This document shows positions 54,047 through 62,320 of a DNA stretch of 64,000 nucleotides, one piece after another. The notes under the pieces are model-generated. The model searched no databases. It was not told the DNA's origin and worked only from the letters and a program-made list of their open reading frames with translations. The DNA comes from Candidatus Krumholzibacteriota bacterium (lineage in GTDB: Bacteria > Krumholzibacteriota > Krumholzibacteriia > Krumholzibacteriales > Krumholzibacteriaceae). The translations under genes and the position numbers were made by a program. Positions within the stretch are counted from its first letter, which is position 1, and every line of letters starts with the position of its first letter. The stretch is taken from positions 1 to 64,000 of the forward strand of contig JAFGBF010000029.1 of the NCBI GenBank assembly GCA_016933255.1. Reading direction: 5' to 3'.

Positions 54047-54084
54047 CGACAGATCCATCCCTCTCTTCCCGGCAGGATAAATGG

Positions 54085-54113
54085 TTGTAAATATCACTAA
54101 CTTATGGTATAAT
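54085..54113 (+). promoter_or_regulatory. Promoter of the M14 carboxypeptidase gene
   Basis: TTGTAA (54085-54090), a 17-base spacer and TATAAT (54108-54113), about 50 bases before the start codon. Confidence 0.75.
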
Positions 54114-54166
54114 AATCAGGTACAGCGATTCAACCCCTTCAGGGGAACAAATTCAGGGGAGAACAT

Positions 54167-56476
54167 ATGCGAAAGATCACGACTGCCTTTATTTGCCTGT
54201 TTATACTGCTTCTCTCTCTTCCGGCCGCTTCCCGGGCCGAACGCAAAAAACCTTCGATGCTGATAAGGACAAAGCTCTCCAAAGATCTTACCTATAAGGA
54301 TCTCGTCACTAACGGAATGGACGTGATCGCTTTCACCCGGGACGGAAGGGTCGATATCGCCGCTACCGAGGAAGATCTCGAGTGGCTGGGGTCGAAGCAC
54401 GCACTGACCACCGTCCTTGAAAGGGCCGAGGATGCCCTTGCATCGCCTCTTGATGCGAACCTCGGCGACTACCATACATACGAAGAGATGATAGACGAGC
54501 TAGAGGATCTCTCGCTTCTCTATCCCGCCCTGACCTCTCTCGACACCCTGGGAACGAGCATAGAAGGGCGGTATCTGCTCTCGATCAAGATATCCGACAA
54601 TGCCGGTATCGACGAAGATGAGCCCGAGGTGTTCATCATGGGATGCAATCATGCCCGAGAGCTGATGACTGTCGAGATCTCCCTTCACACCGCCCGGCAT
54701 CTTCTCGAAAACTACGGACTCGATCCCGAAGTAACAGATCTCGTAGACAGCAGGGAGATCTGGATCGCTCCGATGATCAATCCGGACGGCCATGTATATG
54801 TAGAGGAGAACCACAAGGAGCCATGGTACAACTGGTGGCGGAAGAACAGAAGGGATAATGGAGACGGAACTTTCGGAGTCGATCTCAACAGGAACTACGG
54901 GTACATGTGGGGAATCGACAATGTCGGGAGCTCGCCGGTGACTTCCAACGATCTCTACCGGGGCACCGCGCCGTTCAGCGAACCGGAGACCCAGGCGGTG
55001 AGTGATTTCTGCGCGGGCAGGAATTTCGTTCTTTCCGTTTCGTATCATTCCTATGGTGAGTTGATACTGTTCCCCTGGGGCTACACCTATGATCTGTGCG
55101 ATCATCACGAGCTCTTCTCCGCACTGGGTGACTCGATGAACTCGGGCCTCGGCTACCTCGTGACCGCCGGATCGGGGCTCTATATTACAAACGGAAGCAG
55201 TGACGACTGGTGCTACGGCGAAACAACGGCGAAAAACCGCATATTCGGTTTTACACCCGAGGTGAACAGATATGAAGAAGGGGGATTCTGCCCACCAGAG
55301 GAATTGATCCTACCTACCTGCGAGAAGCTGCTCGATCTGAACCTGACACTCTTCCGTCTGGCGGGGGATCCATACCGCATCATGCCGCCTCAACCTTCCT
55401 TGATGCACGAAGTGACAATGCTAGAACCACCCGACTATATGATCAGCTGGAGCGGGGGTGAAGCGGGGGATCCGAACTGTGCCGTCGCGTGGGACCTCGT
55501 GGAATTCAAGAACATCACATCGGAGATCGATTCCTGCGAGGGGCCCGACTACCCCTGGAAGCTGGACGGGTTCGAGGTAAGCACCGACCGGGCCGCCGAA
55601 GGGCTCCAGAGCTATTATTCCGGGAGCGGAAACAACATGCTCAGCGTTATGGAGATGGATATCGTCTACCCGGTCTCTCTCGGAGACACTTTTCGCTGCT
55701 CGCTATGGTACGACATCGAAGAATATTTCGACTGGGCGTACCTCGACGCAAGTCTCGATCAGGGAAACAGCTGGATCACCGTGCCCGGCAACAGGACCAC
55801 CGATGAGAATCTCTCGGGGAAAAACAGGGGTCATGGGATCACCGGATCCTCCGGTGATTGGGTCGAGGCCGAATTCTATCTCGACATGATCGGTCTCACC
55901 GATGAAGATATGATACTTCTCAGATTCTCCTACATGACTGATATGAGTGAAGTATACGAAGGGATCTATGTCGATCTCATCGACCCGGTCTCTTTCTGCG
56001 AGAGCCGGACGCTCCTTGCTTCTGCGCAGCCCGATACCTTCTTCGAGGTGACCTCTTCCGAACCGGGCGTATACTATTACACCGCGAGGAGTATAGATAT
56101 CGACGGGCAGAGGGGTCTATGGAGCAACATTGTCGATCACACGGTCTCGGTTACCACAGCTGCGGCGGTCCCCGGAGCGGTGACGATGCTCGGCCGCAAC
56201 TATCCTAATCCTTTCAACCCGTCCACTCTGATCAGCTTCGCAGTAGGAGCTGAAGAGGCTCCAGGATCATCACGGGCCAGGGTACTGCTCGAACTCTACG
56301 ATGTAACGGGCAGCCGCGTTGCCGTCCTCGAAGACGGTTACTTCCCGAGCGGCAGGTATTCTGCGTCCTGGGACGGAAATAATGAAAATGGAGCGCCGGC
56401 CGCGAGCGGCGTCTACTTTGCCCGGCTCGTCGTAGGGACGAAGATACTATCGCGCAAGATGGTCCTGCTGAGATAA
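54167..56476 (+). CDS. Secreted M14 zinc carboxypeptidase with C-terminal targeting domain
   Basis: A 769-residue protein. A signal peptide (AFICLFILLLSLPAASRA) leads to an M14 catalytic domain. Zinc ligands are in GCNHARELMTVE (H..E) and SYHSYGE (H), the substrate arginine region is DLNRNYGYMWG, and the catalytic glutamate is in FTPEVNRYEEGG. A MAM-like/immune-inhibitor-A-like beta domain follows (about 420-640). The C-terminal GRNYPNPFNPSTLISF...LYDVTGSRVAVL...YSASWDGNNENG is a FlgD/T9SS-type sorting domain. It is predicted to be exported and displayed or released. It removes C-terminal residues from peptides. Confidence 0.9.
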   Translation: MRKITTAFICLFILLLSLPAASRAERKKPSMLIRTKLSKDLTYKDLVTNGMDVIAFTRDGRVDIAATEEDLEWLGSKHALTTVLERAEDALASPLDANLGDYHTYEEMIDELEDLSLLYPALTSLDTLGTSIEGRYLLSIKISDNAGIDEDEPEVFIMGCNHARELMTVEISLHTARHLLENYGLDPEVTDLVDSREIWIAPMINPDGHVYVEENHKEPWYNWWRKNRRDNGDGTFGVDLNRNYGYMWGIDNVGSSPVTSNDLYRGTAPFSEPETQAVSDFCAGRNFVLSVSYHSYGELILFPWGYTYDLCDHHELFSALGDSMNSGLGYLVTAGSGLYITNGSSDDWCYGETTAKNRIFGFTPEVNRYEEGGFCPPEELILPTCEKLLDLNLTLFRLAGDPYRIMPPQPSLMHEVTMLEPPDYMISWSGGEAGDPNCAVAWDLVEFKNITSEIDSCEGPDYPWKLDGFEVSTDRAAEGLQSYYSGSGNNMLSVMEMDIVYPVSLGDTFRCSLWYDIEEYFDWAYLDASLDQGNSWITVPGNRTTDENLSGKNRGHGITGSSGDWVEAEFYLDMIGLTDEDMILLRFSYMTDMSEVYEGIYVDLIDPVSFCESRTLLASAQPDTFFEVTSSEPGVYYYTARSIDIDGQRGLWSNIVDHTVSVTTAAAVPGAVTMLGRNYPNPFNPSTLISFAVGAEEAPGSSRARVLLELYDVTGSRVAVLEDGYFPSGRYSASWDGNNENGAPAASGVYFARLVVGTKILSRKMVLLR

Positions 56477-56591
56477 AACCGCATGGATACGTCTACGTTG
56501 AACGAAGTTACGGGCCTGCGCCGTTTTTCCGCGTGAAGACGGCCGCGGGGGGAGATATCCTCTGATGGGGGAGGTCCCCTGGAAATATAAG

Positions 56592-56625
56592 ATATGCCCC
56601 GGGAAGTCGGCTCCCCGGGGCATAT
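56592..56625. terminator. Terminator after the M14 peptidase gene
   Basis: ATATGCCCCGGG pairs with CCCGGGGCATAT (12 bp) around a short loop, followed by TTGTCTGTTTTC on the plus strand. It can also stop the convergent lipoprotein gene. Confidence 0.8.
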
Positions 56626-56668
56626 TTGTCTGTTTTCTCTATTTCGGTCCGTTTAAAGGACAGTATTG

Positions 56669-57406
56669 TCAGACCTTACATTTATCCGGTCTCAGCGCAA
56701 GCAGCGCCTCGTACTGCTCTTCGGTCAGAATCGCCTGAAGCGCCGCGTCGAACTCGTCTCTCAGGATCTGGGCGGCAAGCAAGGCCTCTTCCCTTGTTAT
56801 TACTTCGTCTTTAACCTGGCTGACGAGATCCCTGATCCCCTCGTGCAGTGTTTCAAGCGCGATATAGATATCTGCCATCTGGGTCGAATCGGCACCGATC
56901 TCGGTAAGCCATTCTTCCCACCTGACATACTTATCTGTTGCATGTACCCTGTCTCTTATACGCTCGTGGACCCTTCTCATCTCCTGAAGCAGGTCATACT
57001 GTTCCGGCGTTAGGATCAGCATAAGTTCAGCTTCAAAAGCGTCATAAAGGATTTCTGCCTGCTCCTGCGCCTCTTCAATAGTGATCTCCCCTGCCTTCAC
57101 AAGGTCTCTAAGCTCTACGACAGCGGTCCTGAATTCAAGATAAGCAACGAGGACAGCTTCTTTCTGGACTTCGTCCAGGCCGAGTACTTCGGCAAGCCGG
57201 TCGATCATTGTCATCGTATTTTCAGGAGTGCATCCATCAGTGGAGGTCAGAACATCTTCAAAAGGATCCTCGGCGATCCTGGAAAGCAGCGATGCTTCCG
57301 GCGCTACAACAGTCGAATCCTGGCTGCACCCGATCATCACTGTCGAAGAAAGCAGGATTATACCGATAATCAGGCTTCCTTTGTTCCACAGTCGGTGATT
57401 ATCCAT
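56669..57406 (-). CDS. Lipoprotein with tandem Spy/CpxP-like helical repeats
   Basis: A 245-residue protein with a lipobox (STVMIGCSQ) and then two similar helical halves. Each ends with an LTxEQY motif (ILTPEQYDLLQEM and ILTEEQYEALLAL) and contains EITIEEAQEQAEILYDAFEAEL or EVITREEALLAAQILRDEFDAAL. The LTxxQ motif is that of CpxP/Spy periplasmic chaperones, but the arrangement is an internal duplication with a lipid anchor. AAGGAGCCCGAAC precedes ATG 57406. Envelope stress chaperone role inferred. Confidence 0.75.
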   Translation of the reverse strand: MDNHRLWNKGSLIIGIILLSSTVMIGCSQDSTVVAPEASLLSRIAEDPFEDVLTSTDGCTPENTMTMIDRLAEVLGLDEVQKEAVLVAYLEFRTAVVELRDLVKAGEITIEEAQEQAEILYDAFEAELMLILTPEQYDLLQEMRRVHERIRDRVHATDKYVRWEEWLTEIGADSTQMADIYIALETLHEGIRDLVSQVKDEVITREEALLAAQILRDEFDAALQAILTEEQYEALLALRPDKCKV

Positions 57407-57614
57407 GTTCGGGCTCCTTTCATAGCTCAAACAAACCTGTACAAATCAATTTATGGTTTCGCCCTTTTCAATGCAACCGCCGTACCGTTCGGCACATATC
57501 TTCTATTTCGTTTGTAACCGTCTCTCTTTTAACGAGTTGCCCTGGAGCATCTTCGTTCTGCCGGGGAGGGCCGGCTGATGAAGTTGTACGAAACGGAACA
57601 TATCCCGAACTGCT

Positions 57615-57632
57615 GTGAACGGTAGTGTTCAC
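57615..57632. promoter_or_regulatory. Possible operator upstream of the fbp promoter
   Basis: GTGAAC-GGTAGT-GTTCAC is a 6-bp inverted repeat 16 bases before the -35. In the rest of 57431-57647 I see nothing. Confidence 0.35.
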
Positions 57633-57647
57633 CGTGAAACGACTATC

Positions 57648-57676
57648 TTGAAACGCTCCGGCAGACCTGATATAAT
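57648..57676 (+). promoter_or_regulatory. fbp promoter
   Basis: TTGAAA (57648-57653), a 17-base spacer and perfect TATAAT (57671-57676). The leader to the start is about 115 bases. Confidence 0.8.
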
Positions 57677-57799
57677 CGGAAGATGACCTTGGAAAAACTA
57701 TGACTGCGGTTGCCCGGCCAGAAAGACCGGCCCAGGCTTTTCTGAATCTTCAGGGTTCAGGGGTATTATGCCTTTTCCTCCATTCCGGAAAGGACAGTA

Positions 57800-58792
57800 A
57801 TGAAACTCGATCAGAGCTTTATGGATTTCATGCTTCACCACCAGGAACATCATAACAGAAGTTACAAGTTTCTTGTTCTTCTTGAGGCAGTCCAGACGGC
57901 GGCCAAATATATTCAGTATTTTTATCAGACCGGATCGCTTAAAAATGTCATGGGTGAGACCGGGATAACAAATGTCCAGGGGGAAAACGTCATGGAGATG
58001 GACGATATCGCCAACGAGATCGTCCTTCACTATCTCAGGCGCTCCAATCAGGTGATTTACGCCGTCACCGAAGAAGAGGTCGACCCTGTGGTCCTAAACG
58101 AAGAGGGGGGACGCTATTTTTTCTACTACGACCCGCTTGACGGTTCGAGCAACGTAAAACATAATCTATCGGTCGGGTTTATGTTTGCCGTCGCCAAAAA
58201 AAACTCAGACGGCCCCGAGGACGGTCACTTGCGCAAAGGATCGGAGCTCCGCGCGGCCGGGATCTTCCTGATCCCGAATGGCGTATTTACACTGGCGCTG
58301 GCAGACACCGGGGTCTTCCGTTTTCATCTCGATGAAACGATGACTTATGTAATACCAGAGAACGCTGAACGGCTTATCATTCCCGATAACCCCAAAACCT
58401 GGGAACTTTCTTTCAACTCGGCCAACCGAAACACCTACTCTGAAAAAGTGCAGAAATGGATCGGCGGGAACGAAGAAAACTTCGCGTTTCGATATATGGG
58501 GGCGCTTGCCGGGGATTTTCACAGGCTTTTATCGAACGGCGGCATGTTCATGTATCCGGCGATAGTCAACCACCCAAAGCCGGAGAAGAACCGTCCCAAA
58601 GGAAAGCTGCGTCTTTTGTACGAAGCCAATGTTGCAGCTTTTATCGCGAGAGAAGCCGGCGGGTGCGCAATCGATGAAAATGGACAGGAGATACTCGAGA
58701 TCATCCCGGAGACGCCTCATCAGCGGACTGCGCTTTATGTAGGCTCAAAAACGCTTGTAGCAGATATTAAAAGATCTTTAACTGCGAAATGA
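57800..58792 (+). CDS. fbp: Fructose-1,6-bisphosphatase class I
   Basis: A 330-residue protein. GENVMEMDDIANEIVLHYLRRS and YDPLDGSSNVKHNLSVGFMFAV are the metal-binding signatures of class I FBPase (DPLDGSSN). A substrate region RYMGALAGDFHRLLSNGGMFMYP and the C-terminal LLYEANVAAFIAREAGGCAID follow. It removes the 1-phosphate in gluconeogenesis, opposing the pfk in this window. GGAAAGGACAGTA precedes ATG 57800. Confidence 0.95.
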   Translation: MKLDQSFMDFMLHHQEHHNRSYKFLVLLEAVQTAAKYIQYFYQTGSLKNVMGETGITNVQGENVMEMDDIANEIVLHYLRRSNQVIYAVTEEEVDPVVLNEEGGRYFFYYDPLDGSSNVKHNLSVGFMFAVAKKNSDGPEDGHLRKGSELRAAGIFLIPNGVFTLALADTGVFRFHLDETMTYVIPENAERLIIPDNPKTWELSFNSANRNTYSEKVQKWIGGNEENFAFRYMGALAGDFHRLLSNGGMFMYPAIVNHPKPEKNRPKGKLRLLYEANVAAFIAREAGGCAIDENGQEILEIIPETPHQRTALYVGSKTLVADIKRSLTAK

Positions 58793-58974
58793 ACCGCTGA
58801 CCGCAAAGGCCAAAAGACTACTGGCCGGGAAATGACCTGGTAGTGGACTCGCGCACGCCAGCAGGGCCGGCATCAACAGACGCAGAGCCTTCCAAAAAAA
58901 GACCATAAAATATCTTGTCTTGTAGATTGAAAAATGCCAGACTTTCTGCCGCAGTTCAAAAAGGAGGGAAAAGG

Positions 58975-59499
58975 ATGAGAAAAAGTATTACTGCGCTGTC
59001 GATAGCCTTATCAGTTCTTCTTCTTTCATGCGCCCTGGCTCCTGAGACCGCCCTCGCGGAAAAGCATGAAAAACTATATGGGGAACTGAAGGATATCGAA
59101 GGCTGGAAGGGGAAAGACCCCGAAGGAATGGCTATGGATATGCCCGGAATGAAAATGATCCAGGCAATGCGTATCTATACCAAAGGGGAGAATGAGATCA
59201 CCGCTATGATAATGACAGGAAGCCCGGCAGCTACCGGCTCCTTCACCCCGCAGGGAGAAATGAATTTTGAATCTTCGGAAGGAAAAGCATCAGTAAAGGA
59301 AATAGACGGGTTCACAGTCCACTTTGCATATGACAAGGAAGAACACGCCGGCGCTATAACGGTCCTTCTTGATCCGGAAAAAAAGGGGGCTTCGGTCTTT
59401 GTCCTTTCCTATAAAGATCTCAGCGAAGAAGAAGCGATGAAGATCGCAAAAAGATTCGACTGGAAAAGCATTAAAAGCAAGGTCGGATCGCTCGAATAA
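58975..59499 (+). CDS. Exported protein of unknown function
   Basis: A 174-residue protein with a signal peptide (ALSIALSVLLLSCALAPETALA) that also has a possible lipobox (LLLSCA). The mature part is a single domain with LKDIEGWKGKDPEGMAMDMPGMKMIQAMRIYTKGENEITAMIMTG and a C-terminal SYKDLSEEEAMKIAKRFDWKSI. I do not recognise the family; it looks like a small periplasmic or surface lipoprotein. AAGGAGGGAAAAGG precedes ATG 58975. Confidence 0.65.
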   Translation: MRKSITALSIALSVLLLSCALAPETALAEKHEKLYGELKDIEGWKGKDPEGMAMDMPGMKMIQAMRIYTKGENEITAMIMTGSPAATGSFTPQGEMNFESSEGKASVKEIDGFTVHFAYDKEEHAGAITVLLDPEKKGASVFVLSYKDLSEEEAMKIAKRFDWKSIKSKVGSLE

Positions 59500-59524
59500 A
59501 TGATCCTCTCAGAGACGGCACTAT

Positions 59525-60799
59525 CTAGAATTTCGTCCCGTCTTTGATCACCGCTCCTTTGGCGACTACGATGATCCCGTTGCGTACATAAATATTACCT
59601 TCGGGATCATCATAGTTCCGGAGTCTTCTCCTGTTTTCCAGGACTACGTTCTTTCCTATGTGTACGTTGGTGTCGATTATCGCTTTTTTGATCACTGCTC
59701 CCGTTCCGATCCCGAGCGGGGGGATCCCCGGTCCGCAGTCTATCGCCGAACCATAGAAATCAGCTCCCAGAATGATCGACTTTTCGATGACCGCTCCCTT
59801 TCCGATCACCGACCTGATCCCTATTATCGACCGGCTGATTCGGGCCCCTTCGATCACGCACCCTGCATTCAGAATTGATTTTTCTACATCTCCCCTGTTG
59901 ACCTTCGACCCGGGAAGGAATCTCGGGTGCGTATAGAGATGAAAATCCACATCGAAGATATTGAACCCCGGTTCCTTCGCCAGAAGGTCCATGTGGGCAT
60001 CATAAAACGACCTTATCGTTCCGATATCCTCCCAGTACCCTCGATAGAGAAAGGCGCTTACCTTCAGTTCTTTGAGATCCCTCGGGATTACTTCTTTCGC
60101 AAAGTCGACTACCCCTGGATCCCGGTCAAGAGCGGCTTTAAGTTTTTCGATCCTGAACAGGTATATCCCCATCGAACCAAGATAGGGGTGTTTTCGGGCT
60201 TCCTCCGCGCTCAGCCCAAGCGCCCTGGTGTCAGTCCGGATCTCCTTCAGCGCCGGGCCTTTTGGTTTTTCTCTGAATTCGGTTATCCACCCATCAGCAT
60301 CCGCCTGCAGGATCCCGAACTCATGCGCCTTTGAAGAAGTAACCGGAGTCACCGCTATACTGATGTCCGCTTCCAGGTTTCGGTGGCGCTCGATGAATCC
60401 CGTATAATCCATCCTGTAAAGATGATCCCCTGACAGTATCAGGACATCCCTGCATCCATGGTCTGTAAGGTGAGGCATCGCCTGCCGCACGGCGTCGGCA
60501 GTCCCCTGAAACCACGCCGACGATGCCGGCGTCTGTTCGGCGGCCAGTATCTCGACAAACCCCTTGCTGAATGTATCAAACCGATATGTCCTCGACACAT
60601 GCTGATTCAGCGAGGCTGAATTGAACTGGGTCAGCACATATATTCTGTCGATTCCGGAATTAATGCAGTTGCTGACTGGAACATCTATAAGCCTGTAGTT
60701 GCCGGCCAGCGGAACCGCAGGTTTTGCCCTGTCCCTGGTCAGAGGGAATAGCCTTCTGCCCCTTCCTCCTCCCAGTACTACTGCGGTAAGATCTTCCAT
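59525..60799 (-). CDS. glgC: Glucose-1-phosphate adenylyltransferase
   Basis: A 424-residue protein. [25 protein letters not shown] is the nucleotide site. [16 protein letters not shown] [27 protein letters not shown] (catalytic D) and REKPKGP (glucose-1-P lysine) are family signatures, with left-handed beta-helix repeats at the C-terminus ([31 protein letters not shown]). It makes ADP-glucose for glycogen. Regulatory residues typical of allosteric GlgC are present. Confidence 0.95.
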   Translation of the reverse strand: MEDLTAVVLGGGRGRRLFPLTRDRAKPAVPLAGNYRLIDVPVSNCINSGIDRIYVLTQFNSASLNQHVSRTYRFDTFSKGFVEILAAEQTPASSAWFQGTADAVRQAMPHLTDHGCRDVLILSGDHLYRMDYTGFIERHRNLEADISIAVTPVTSSKAHEFGILQADADGWITEFREKPKGPALKEIRTDTRALGLSAEEARKHPYLGSMGIYLFRIEKLKAALDRDPGVVDFAKEVIPRDLKELKVSAFLYRGYWEDIGTIRSFYDAHMDLLAKEPGFNIFDVDFHLYTHPRFLPGSKVNRGDVEKSILNAGCVIEGARISRSIIGIRSVIGKGAVIEKSIILGADFYGSAIDCGPGIPPLGIGTGAVIKKAIIDTNVHIGKNVVLENRRRLRNYDDPEGNIYVRNGIIVVAKGAVIKDGTKF

Positions 60800-60818
60800 G
60801 ACACCCTCCTGAATACAA

Positions 60819-60843
60819 GTGCCGGACCCCGCAGGCCCGGCAC
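60819..60843 (-). terminator. Terminator after the M16 peptidase operon
   Basis: GTGCCGG and CCGGCAC form a 7-bp stem, followed on the minus strand by TTGTATT. Confidence 0.55.
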
Positions 60844-60887
60844 GACCAGGATCCTTAGCTTTCTCTGAAAGGAATTACTTCCAAACC

Positions 60888-62303
60888 CTACTCCTTATCG
60901 AGGGATATCTCGTTGACTTCGCCGAAATCACCGAGCGGCCGGTCGAACTGATCCTTGTCCCCGACGACGAGGACCGTCATCTTGTCGAGATGCAGATATT
61001 TTTCGGCGACTCTCCTGATATCCTCTACAGTAAGAGAAGCGTATATTTCCATATCCTTTTCCGGCGTATCGAGCGGCCTCCCCTGATACTTCAGGTTGAT
61101 GAGCCTGCGGACGATCCCCGCCTTCGAATCATAATCAAAGACTTTGCTGTTAAGAAACGAATCGATCGCTTTTTTCAGTTCTTCCTCTGTCGGCCCTTCT
61201 GTCTTCATCCTTTTTATCTGGTCGATGATGACCGTCATTGCTCTGCTGTATTCACCCGCGGATGTCTGGGCTGAAGCGACAAATGTGCCGAGGGCAAACG
61301 GGTCGGCCCCGAAACTGGATCTTGCGGAATAGGCAAGGCCTCTTTTTTCCCTGACCTCTTCCGTGATCCAGGAAGTGAAAGAACCTCCTCCGAGGATAAA
61401 ATTCATGATCGTTATGGCGCAGCGGTCGGGGTTGTTCGAATTGATCCCCAGGTGCCCGATCCTCATATACGCCTGATTGATATCCTTGTAGATATAGTTG
61501 TAGTTTTCCTTTTCATCCACATGGATTTCGGGGACGACCGGGATCTCCACCTCTTTTGGTTCCCATCCTCCGAACACGGCGCCGAGTTCCATCTCGATCT
61601 CATCCTTTGTAACGTCACCGCTTATTCCGATAAGAACATTGCTCGGATGAAAATACCTGTCATGAAATTCGACAAGGTCGCCGCGGGTCACCGAGGAAAT
61701 CCCCTCCTCAGTGGACTCCCACCCGTAAGGGTGGTCCCCGTATACCAGTTTAGTGAACTCGCGCCGGACGATATCTCCGGGCTGATCGTTCTTTCTGCGG
61801 ATATCCTCAAGCATATCGGCTTTTTTCTTTGCGATCTTCTCCTCCGGAAAGAGGGGATTCAGGACAAGATCCGCCGTTATCCCGACGACTTCGGCAAGAT
61901 CTTTCTTCAGACAGTTTACGAAGACCATCGTATTAAGGTCGTCGCCGAAGATCTCGACTCTTGCGGGAAGAAACTCGAGCTCATCGTTTAGTTTATCCGA
62001 TGACCAGTTCTGGCTTCCTCCGTTTCTCATCACCCACTGAGCGATCTCGTTGAGGCCGTACTTCTCCTTTTCGGGAAAGTATGTCTTCAGAAGGATCACG
62101 ATATTCACCATCGGGATCTCATGATCCTCGATCATAAAGCCCTCGATCCCGTTATCGAGAGATATATCGAGCACCTTGGGCGTGGTCACCTCAAGCGGAG
62201 GGTATTTAAGCTTGCTCGGGTGTTTCCTTTCGGCAGAAAGATGAGACGCGGCGGAAACCGTAAAGATCACCGCGAGGAGGGATATGACTATTTTCCTTTT
62301 CAT
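60888..62303 (-). CDS. M16 family peptidase-like protein, inactive half
   Basis: A 471-residue protein with a signal peptide (VISLLAVIFTVSAASHLSA) and an M16 fold. The zinc motif HxxEH expected after KEKYGLNE is absent (the position reads LNEIAQWVMRNGG). The substrate-binding C-terminal half is intact (DRCAITIMNFILGGGSFTSWITEEVREKRGLAYSARS, the R/Y-containing loop). Such non-catalytic partners pair with an active subunit, here the gene at 62321. 17 bases separate the two, so one operon. Confidence 0.85.
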   Translation of the reverse strand: MKRKIVISLLAVIFTVSAASHLSAERKHPSKLKYPPLEVTTPKVLDISLDNGIEGFMIEDHEIPMVNIVILLKTYFPEKEKYGLNEIAQWVMRNGGSQNWSSDKLNDELEFLPARVEIFGDDLNTMVFVNCLKKDLAEVVGITADLVLNPLFPEEKIAKKKADMLEDIRRKNDQPGDIVRREFTKLVYGDHPYGWESTEEGISSVTRGDLVEFHDRYFHPSNVLIGISGDVTKDEIEMELGAVFGGWEPKEVEIPVVPEIHVDEKENYNYIYKDINQAYMRIGHLGINSNNPDRCAITIMNFILGGGSFTSWITEEVREKRGLAYSARSSFGADPFALGTFVASAQTSAGEYSRAMTVIIDQIKRMKTEGPTEEELKKAIDSFLNSKVFDYDSKAGIVRRLINLKYQGRPLDTPEKDMEIYASLTVEDIRRVAEKYLHLDKMTVLVVGDKDQFDRPLGDFGEVNEISLDKE

Positions 62304-62320
62304 TTCAGATCTCCTTTTCC

